Source: an uncultured Veillonella sp.
GTDB taxonomy: Bacteria; Bacillota; Negativicutes; Veillonellales; Veillonellaceae
NCBI RefSeq assembly: GCF_934230905.1
Contig: NZ_CAKQFJ010000033.1
Coordinates: 1 to 20,487 of the forward strand
Direction: 5' to 3'
Length of the DNA stretch: 20,487 bases
The notes beneath the pieces are model-generated. The model was not told where the DNA came from and made no database searches. It saw only the letters and a program-made list of their open reading frames with translations. The first letter of the stretch is position 1; each line of letters begins with the position of its first letter. Shown here piece after piece: positions 15,852 to 20,487 of the stretch. The position numbers were made by a program, and so were the translations under genes.

Positions 15852-18028
15852 TGGAATCAATGTTTGCCATTATTGCAAAGGAATTGGGTGTTAAGCCCGG
15901 TCAAGTAGAATCAGCAGTTACTCTCTTAGACGAAGGTAATACGGTGCCATTCATCGCTCGTTACAGAAAAGAAGTAACAGGTGAATTACAAGATGAACAA
16001 CTGCGAACTATCGAAGAACGCATTAAATATTTGCGCAATTTAGAAGCACGGCGCCAAGAAATCATTAATGCCATTACGGAACAAGAAAAGATGACTGATG
16101 AATTGATGGCATCCTTGATGAAAGCCGTAAAATTACAAGAATTAGAAGATTTGTATTTACCATATCGACCTAAGAAACGGACACGGGCCATGATTGCCCG
16201 TGAACGAGGACTAGAGCCTTTAGCAGATATGATTTTGAATGATATGGTCACATCTGATAATCCTCTAGATATCGCAAAGGAATATGTTTCTGAAGAGGTG
16301 CCTACACCGGAGGACGCTATTCAAGGTGCGTCGGACATCGTTGCAGAAATTGTCAGCGATAGTGCCGATTTCCGCGCTGCTCTTCGTAAGTGTATGTGGA
16401 AAGAAGGTTTCATTCAAGCCGAGCTCGTTGAAGATAATGAGCACAAGGACCAATTCCTTCAATATAATGAGTATGCCGAACCGGTTCGTCAAATGCCGTC
16501 CCATCGTATCTTGGCTGTTAATCGAGGCGAAAAATTAGGTGCTCTTAAATTGGCCCTGACCGTACCCGATGAATCCTATATTCAATACATGGTGCGTGGT
16601 ATTACTAAAAATGAACAATCCATTTTTAGTGATGTGAAAGCTAGCGCCGTAGCAGATGCGTATAAACGATTGATGTTCCCTGCTCTTGAACGGGATATTC
16701 GCAATGAATTAACCGAATCTGCAGATGAGCAAGCCATTAAGGTATTTGGTGTAAATCTTAAAAATTTATTGTTACAACCGCCATTGGCCGGTCATGTTAT
16801 TATGGGCCTTGACCCAGGATATCGTACAGGTTGTAAGATGGCTATTATCGATGCACAAGGCAATGTACTTGATTATGGTGCTTATTATTTAACGAATAGT
16901 GAAAAGCTAAAACAAGAAGCACAAAAGAAATTAGCTGAAAAGATTCGCAAATTTAGTGTTACCTTATTGTCCATCGGTAATGGTACTGCCTCGTATGAAA
17001 CGGAACAATTTGCGTCTAAGATGATTGAAGAAGAAAAACTAGATTGTCACTACATCATTACTAATGAAGCGGGTGCATCTGTATATTCTGCATCAAAATT
17101 GGCCATTGATGAATTGCCAGATTTAGACGTAACGATTCGCGGTGCTGTATCTATTGCTCGTCGTGTACAAGATCCATTAGCGGAGTCCGTTAAAATCGAC
17201 CCTAAATCTATTGGTGTTGGTCAATACCAACATGATGTTAACCAAAAACAATTAACTCATACATTGGATCAAGTTGTTGAATCTGTAGTTAACCATGTTG
17301 GGGTAGAGCTTAATACCGCATCACCAGCCATTTTGCAACATATTGCAGGGATTTCCAGTACAGTAGCAAAGAATATTGTGACCTTCCGCCAAGAAAATGG
17401 GGGCTTTACGAGCCGTAAACAATTGTTAAAGGTACCTCGTTTAGGTCCTGCAGCGTTTACGCAATGCGCGGGATTCTTACGCTTAAATGGGGCTAAAAAT
17501 TCATTGGATAATACATCTGTTCACCCTGAGTCTTATGAATTAGCGGAACGCATCATTGGCGAACTAGGCTTTACATTGAAAGATTTGCAAGATAAATCTC
17601 AATTAGAAGCTTTACAAGTGAAGTTGCCATTGGTTGATGTAGATAAGATGGCTCATAAGCTTGATGCGGGTGTTCCTACTGTGCGAGATATCATCTCTGC
17701 TCTTGCTAAACCCGGCCGTGATCCACGTGAGGATTTACCAGCACCACTTACGCGTAAGCATGTGGTTAGCCTTGAGGATATTAAAGTTGGTACAGTTGTT
17801 AAAGGTACGGTGCATAATGTAGTAGACTTTGGTGCCTTTATTGATTTTGGTTTAAAAACGAATGGTTTATTACATCGTAGCGAACTATGCACGGCGAAAC
17901 AACATCCTTCTGATGTACTTGCTGTAGGCGATATTATTGAAGCCGAGATCATCTCTGTAGATGTAAAGCGAAATCGTATCGGATTATCCGTCAAGTCATT
18001 GAGAAATAAAGACAAGAAAAAGGCTTAA
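15851..18028 (+). CDS. tex: Tex-family RNA-binding transcriptional accessory protein
   Basis: The 725-aa product matches the whole Tex architecture. The helical N-terminus includes LLDEGNTVPFIARYRKEVTGELQDEQLR (about residues 25-52) and LEDLYLPYRPKKRTRAMIARERGLEPLA. A YqgF/RNase H-like fold starts near residue 315 (VIMGLDPGYRTG, D321). Helix-hairpin-helix segments lie at 487-545 (TASPAILQHIAGISSTVAKNIV; FTSRKQLLKVPRLGPAAFTQ). A C-terminal S1 RNA-binding domain spans about 647-718 (VKGTVHNVVDFGAFIDFGLKTNGLLHRSEL). Tex binds nucleic acid and affects transcription, toxin expression or stress survival in other bacteria; its exact role is not settled. ATG 15851 is chosen because AAAAGGA (15836-15842) is eight bases upstream and the ATG overlaps the folA stop; Met at 15860 is the alternative. 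A terminator follows, ending the presumed operon. Confidence 0.95.
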   Translation: MESMFAIIAKELGVKPGQVESAVTLLDEGNTVPFIARYRKEVTGELQDEQLRTIEERIKYLRNLEARRQEIINAITEQEKMTDELMASLMKAVKLQELEDLYLPYRPKKRTRAMIARERGLEPLADMILNDMVTSDNPLDIAKEYVSEEVPTPEDAIQGASDIVAEIVSDSADFRAALRKCMWKEGFIQAELVEDNEHKDQFLQYNEYAEPVRQMPSHRILAVNRGEKLGALKLALTVPDESYIQYMVRGITKNEQSIFSDVKASAVADAYKRLMFPALERDIRNELTESADEQAIKVFGVNLKNLLLQPPLAGHVIMGLDPGYRTGCKMAIIDAQGNVLDYGAYYLTNSEKLKQEAQKKLAEKIRKFSVTLLSIGNGTASYETEQFASKMIEEEKLDCHYIITNEAGASVYSASKLAIDELPDLDVTIRGAVSIARRVQDPLAESVKIDPKSIGVGQYQHDVNQKQLTHTLDQVVESVVNHVGVELNTASPAILQHIAGISSTVAKNIVTFRQENGGFTSRKQLLKVPRLGPAAFTQCAGFLRLNGAKNSLDNTSVHPESYELAERIIGELGFTLKDLQDKSQLEALQVKLPLVDVDKMAHKLDAGVPTVRDIISALAKPGRDPREDLPAPLTRKHVVSLEDIKVGTVVKGTVHNVVDFGAFIDFGLKTNGLLHRSELCTAKQHPSDVLAVGDIIEAEIISVDVKRNRIGLSVKSLRNKDKKKA

Positions 18029-18084
18029 TTTTGTTAGGATAATTCGTAAAAAATTATACATGTCAAAAATAGGCATGATTGTAT

Positions 18085-18117
18085 GGAGTCCTTTAGATAA
18101 TAAAGGGCTCCTTTTTT
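18085..18117 (+). terminator. Intrinsic terminator after tex
   Basis: An 11-bp stem (18085-18095 with 18101-18111, one G-U pair) with a five-base loop is followed by six T residues at 18112-18117. It starts 57 bases after the tex stop. Confidence 0.85.
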
Positions 18118-18127
18118 ATATGTACTT

Positions 18128-18146
18128 TTATCACAAAAAGTGATAA
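18128..18146. repeat. Operator-like dyad TTATCAC-N5-GTGATAA upstream of the aldehyde dehydrogenase gene
   Basis: Two perfect seven-base arms flank AAAAA. No T run follows on the plus strand, so it is unlikely to be a terminator. Its size and symmetry suit a dimeric repressor or activator, about 75 bases upstream of the predicted -35. I could not assign it to a known regulator: the half-site orientation is opposite to a CRP box and it does not match the Rex consensus. Confidence 0.45.
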
Positions 18147-18155
18147 GTATATTGA

Positions 18156-18208
18156 TTTTGATATAGAATAAAACTATTGAGAATATAAAAAAATCGCTAT
18201 ATCGAAAA
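18156..18208. repeat. Long inverted repeat TTTTGATATAG ... CTATATCgAAAA
   Basis: Arms 18156-18166 and 18197-18208 pair over 11 positions with one unpaired G, separated by 30 AT-rich bases. It closely resembles the TTGATATAGC-N26-GCTATATCAA dyad upstream of the pyruvate oxidoreductase gene. It lies just before the aldehyde dehydrogenase promoter. Confidence 0.5.
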
Positions 18209-18220
18209 TTATAAAATAGA

Positions 18221-18249
18221 TTGAAATACTTAGATATTGGGTGTATGAT
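18221..18249 (+). promoter_or_regulatory. Promoter of the aldehyde dehydrogenase gene
   Basis: TTGAAA (18221-18226, five of six matches) and TATGAT (18244-18249, five of six) are separated by exactly 17 bases. The predicted start near 18256 gives a leader of about 45 bases containing AAAGGAGG at 18286-18293. Confidence 0.65.
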
Positions 18250-18300
18250 GAATCCATAGAAAACAATTAATAGTCGTTATCCATCAAAGGAGGAAGTACT

Positions 18301-19785
18301 ATGAGTTTACATATTAGAGAAAGATATGGTCTTTTAATCAATAATGAATGGGTACCTGCATCTGATGGTGCTGAATTTAATGTATATAACCCTGCTAATG
18401 GCGAGCAACTTGCTGTTTGTGCAGAAGCTACGCAGGCGGATGTTGATAAAGCTGTAGCAGCTGCAACAGAGGCTTTTAAAACGTGGAAAACTGTTTCTCA
18501 AGTCGATCGTGCAGATTATTTATTAAAAATTGCAGATGCCATTGATGCTCACAAAGAACATTTGGCAACTGTTGAAACATACGATAATGGTAAGCCTATC
18601 CGTGAAACACTGAATGTAGATATTCCGTATGGTGCGGATCATTTCCGTTACTTTGCTGGTGTGCTTCGCGCAGAAGAAGGTTCTGCACAAGTATTTGATG
18701 AAAATACATTGAGCCTTATTATCCGTGAACCAATTGGTGTGGTTGGTCAAGTAGTACCATGGAATTTCCCATTCTTAATGGCTGCTTGGAAATTGGCACC
18801 AGCTCTGGCAGCAGGTTGTACAGTTGTTATCAAACCGTCTAGTCATACATCTCTTAGTCTCTTAGAACTAGGCAGCATTTTGCAAGACATCTTACCTCCA
18901 GGTGTTGTAAACATTGTAACGGGTAAAGGTTCTAAATCTGGCCAATATATCCTTGATCATCCTGGATTTAGTAAACTTGCCTTCACAGGATCTACAGAAG
19001 TAGGCCTAGATGTATATAAAGCGGCATCTGAACGCTTGATTCCTGCTACATTGGAATTAGGTGGTAAATCAGCAAATATTTTCTTTGAAGATGCAAACTG
19101 GAAACAAGCTCTTGATGGTGCATTGCTCGGTATTCTTTTCAACCAAGGTCAAGTGTGCTGCGCTGGTTCCCGTATCTTTGTACAAGATACAATTTACGAT
19201 AAATTTGTAGCTGAATTATCTGCATTATTTGATAAGGTGAAAGTAGGCCTTCCTTGGGATGAATCTACACAATTAGGTTCTTTAATTTACGAAGCGCAAG
19301 TTAAGAAAGTGCTTAGCTATATAGAACTTGCTAAAGAAGAAGGTGCTCGCGTTGTAGCTGGTGGCGAACGCATTACCGATGGTGAATTTGGTAAAGGCTG
19401 TTTCGTAAGACCGACACTCATCGTGGATGCTACTAATGATATGCGTGTAGCTCGCGAAGAAATCTTTGGTCCAGTAGCTGTTGTCATCAAATTCCATAGT
19501 GAAGACGAAGTAATCGAACAAGCTAATGATAGCTTATACGGTCTTGGTGGTGGCGTATTTACACAAAACCTTAACCGCGCTATTCGTGTAGCTCGAGCCA
19601 TCGAAACAGGGCGTATGTGGGTTAATACATATAACTCCATCCCAGCAGGCGCGCCATTTGGTGGATACAAACAATCTGGTATAGGCCGTGAAACACACAA
19701 GGTTATTCTTGAACACTACACGCAAATGAAAAATATCATTATTAACTTGAGTGATAAACCATCTGGGTTCTACGACTTAGATTAA
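18301..19785 (+). CDS. NAD(P)-dependent aldehyde dehydrogenase
   Basis: The 494-aa product belongs to the classical aldehyde dehydrogenase superfamily, oxidising an aldehyde to the carboxylic acid with NAD(P). It shows VVPWNFPFLMAAWKLAPALAAGCTVVIKPS (cofactor and Asn active-site region), FTGSTEVG (Rossmann glycine loop), the general base E252 in LELGGKSANI, and the catalytic C286 in FNQGQVCCAGSR, aligned with the middle cysteine of human ALDH2. EEIFGPV and PFGGYKQSGIGRE complete the signatures. Overall style is closest to the acetaldehyde dehydrogenase group (AldB/ExaC/AcoD), an inference that does not fix the substrate. AAAGGAGG lies seven bases upstream of the ATG, behind a good promoter and two inverted repeats. 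Terminators on both sides make it monocistronic. In this fermentative setting it may remove acetaldehyde or similar products. Confidence 0.93.
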   Translation: MSLHIRERYGLLINNEWVPASDGAEFNVYNPANGEQLAVCAEATQADVDKAVAAATEAFKTWKTVSQVDRADYLLKIADAIDAHKEHLATVETYDNGKPIRETLNVDIPYGADHFRYFAGVLRAEEGSAQVFDENTLSLIIREPIGVVGQVVPWNFPFLMAAWKLAPALAAGCTVVIKPSSHTSLSLLELGSILQDILPPGVVNIVTGKGSKSGQYILDHPGFSKLAFTGSTEVGLDVYKAASERLIPATLELGGKSANIFFEDANWKQALDGALLGILFNQGQVCCAGSRIFVQDTIYDKFVAELSALFDKVKVGLPWDESTQLGSLIYEAQVKKVLSYIELAKEEGARVVAGGERITDGEFGKGCFVRPTLIVDATNDMRVAREEIFGPVAVVIKFHSEDEVIEQANDSLYGLGGGVFTQNLNRAIRVARAIETGRMWVNTYNSIPAGAPFGGYKQSGIGRETHKVILEHYTQMKNIIINLSDKPSGFYDLD

Positions 19786-19823
19786 TAATTTAATAGCTTC
19801 TCCTTTTACGTATATTTGATACG

Positions 19824-19851
19824 AAGGCACCTCAAAAGAGGTGCCTTTTTT
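19824..19851 (+). terminator. Strong intrinsic terminator after the aldehyde dehydrogenase gene
   Basis: AAGGCACCTC (19824-19833) and GAGGTGCCTT (19838-19847) form a perfect 10-bp stem with an AAAA loop, followed by six T residues at 19846-19851. Confidence 0.92.
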
Positions 19852-19896
19852 GCGTCTAATTTGAGGGTAGTCTCTTACATATGGACGTATATCGTA

Positions 19897-19905
19897 TGTT
19901 ATAAT
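19897..19905 (+). promoter_or_regulatory. Extended -10 promoter of the small-protein cluster
   Basis: TGTTATAAT (19897-19905) is a perfect extended -10 element. A weak TTACAT (19875-19880) lies 19 bases before the hexamer. The predicted start is near 19912, inside a 10-bp tandem repeat. Confidence 0.6.
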
Positions 19906-19920
19906 TAAGAATAATTAAGA
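19901..19920. repeat. Perfect 10-bp tandem direct repeat at the promoter
   Basis: ATAATTAAGA is repeated head to tail at 19901-19910 and 19911-19920. The first copy supplies most of the -10 hexamer and the second covers the predicted transcription start. Confidence 0.85.
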
Positions 19921-19948
19921 GAGTACTGTAAAAGAGACTGGAGAGACA

Positions 19949-20245
19949 ATGAGTAAATTAGATATATTAGGCATAGAATTTATTGTTGTATCTATAGCAA
20001 TGAGTATAATGCTTTATAAGGTTGAACTTAGTAAGCGTATTATTGATGAAGAGTATGAATACATAAAAAAACATAGAGTTTTTGGTCGTTTAACTAAGTA
20101 TTTAACTATAGGTCTTTTCACCATTTGTACAGGATTTTTCCAAAAGAAAAATAGTGTATATTTTAAACGGGGACTTATGGGGATATTATCGATATTGATA
20201 TTTATTGCTGTATATATGTATGCGTTTCGTGATGTATTTTTTTAG
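19949..20245 (+). CDS. Hypothetical 98-aa multi-pass membrane protein
   Basis: I do not recognise a family. The 98-aa product shows three likely membrane segments, at about residues 8-23, 51-64 and 75-92. They are separated by a charged stretch (about 24-50, VELSKRIIDEEYEYIKKHRVFGRL) and a short basic loop (QKKNSVYFKR). The basic loops suggest the regions between the helices are partly cytoplasmic. A GGAG site (19940-19943) lies five bases before the ATG, behind an extended -10 promoter. Base composition is richer in AT and codon choice less ordered than in the aldehyde dehydrogenase gene before it. Two further small frames follow in the same direction, so this is likely the first gene of a small operon that continues past the window. 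Function unknown. Confidence 0.7.
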   Translation: MSKLDILGIEFIVVSIAMSIMLYKVELSKRIIDEEYEYIKKHRVFGRLTKYLTIGLFTICTGFFQKKNSVYFKRGLMGILSILIFIAVYMYAFRDVFF

Positions 20246-20310
20246 TAGTAACTCTAAGATAGAAAACTATTAGTTATTATCAATATAAGTATTTTTTTTA
20301 GAGGACTATC

Positions 20311-20418
20311 ATGAATTCAAAGCGAGTATTTAAATGGATTGCTTGTATTGTTGCTGCTATGATATTAATTTACATTACTATACTGGTAGTCATAATATTT
20401 TTGTTTGCTGGAGGATAA
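20311..20418 (+). CDS. Hypothetical 35-aa single-pass membrane peptide
   Basis: A short frame encodes 35 residues: a basic N-terminus (MNSKRVFKW) and one hydrophobic helix (about residues 10-33, rich in Ile and Val), ending AGG. AGAGGA (20300-20305) lies five bases from the ATG. The last codons contain the GGAGG that serves the next gene, and its stop is two bases before the next ATG, so the two are tightly linked. Such peptides include small-protein subunits and type I toxins, but nothing here tells which. The clean ribosome binding site and spacing are the main reasons for calling it. Confidence 0.5.
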   Translation: MNSKRVFKWIACIVAAMILIYITILVVIIFLFAGG

Positions 20419-20420
20419 AA

Positions 20421-20487
20421 ATGATGGAACTTCAAAAAAGAATTGATATATTAGATTTATGGGATGAAATGCCATATTCATTAGATA
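20421..20487 (+). CDS. Start of an unidentified gene, truncated by the window edge
   Basis: Twenty-two codons are visible (MMELQKRIDILDLWDEMPYSLD), open to the right edge. GGAGG (20410-20414) is six bases before the first ATG; the second ATG at 20424 is an alternative start. The visible part is polar and acidic with no membrane segment, unlike the two small membrane proteins before it. Identity cannot be judged from this fragment. Confidence 0.55.
   Translation, partial: MMELQKRIDILDLWDEMPYSLD

Noticed and set aside
18060..18143. A 27-codon frame between tex and the aldehyde dehydrogenase gene
   Set aside because: No ribosome binding site, and it runs through the tex terminator.
20249..20298. 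A possible terminator between the 98-aa and 35-aa genes
   Set aside because: Only a weak broken stem (TAACT/AGTTA with ATAG/CTAT) is present and the T run lies about 20 bases away, so read-through into the next gene is more likely.
1..20487. CRISPR array, tRNA, rRNA, insertion sequence or prophage
   Set aside because: No regularly spaced repeats, no cloverleaf or ribosomal RNA sequence, and no transposase, integrase or phage-like protein were recognised on either strand.

Overview
This is a low-GC, densely coded bacterial chromosome segment of about 20.5 kb. It carries eleven complete longer genes, three small membrane-protein genes (139, 98 and 35 aa), and the first 22 codons of another gene at the right edge. 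The single-chain pyruvate:ferredoxin oxidoreductase, strong AAGGAGG-type ribosome binding sites and many intrinsic terminators indicate an anaerobic Firmicute. The overall style is most like Veillonella or another Negativicute. That assignment is an inference from gene content and protein style, not from a database match.

Layout. (1) 1-2435: a BAX-inhibitor-1 family membrane protein, then an MFS transporter of the anion:cation symporter type; each has its own terminator and the transporter has a consensus -35 promoter. (2) 2438-3780, minus strand: a LysR regulator translationally coupled (TAATG) to a 139-aa single-pass membrane/coiled-coil protein. (3) 3781-7772: a 397-bp divergent region with a long inverted repeat and two promoter-like elements, then the 1179-aa pyruvate:ferredoxin oxidoreductase with visibly optimised codon use and a strong terminator. 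(4) 7819-9583: a SAM methyltransferase with a C-terminal regulatory domain. (5) 9701-10905: a WYL-domain regulator with an inverted repeat over a promoter, sharing a bidirectional terminator with the convergent putP. (6) 10914-12465, minus strand: sodium/proline symporter PutP, divergent from recQ; both upstream regions carry the same extended -10 sequence. (7) 12582-18117: recQ-thyA-folA-tex, probably one transcription unit joining DNA repair, the thymidylate cycle and an RNA-binding Tex protein, with a 1-base overlap between folA and tex. (8) 18128-19851: an NAD(P)-type aldehyde dehydrogenase with a good promoter and two inverted repeats upstream. (9) 19897 to the end: a cluster of small AT-rich membrane-protein genes behind a promoter containing a perfect 10-bp tandem repeat, followed by the truncated gene.

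Functionally the window combines central fermentation (pyruvate to acetyl-CoA plus reduced ferredoxin, aldehyde oxidation), solute uptake (MFS carrier, proline) and nucleotide/DNA maintenance. The features least explained by known families are the recurrent TTGATATAGC/GCTATATCAA dyads upstream of the two metabolic dehydrogenases, the LysR-coupled membrane protein, a perfect 13-base complementarity between the WYL gene's ribosome binding site and the terminator it shares with putP, and the small-protein cluster at the right end.
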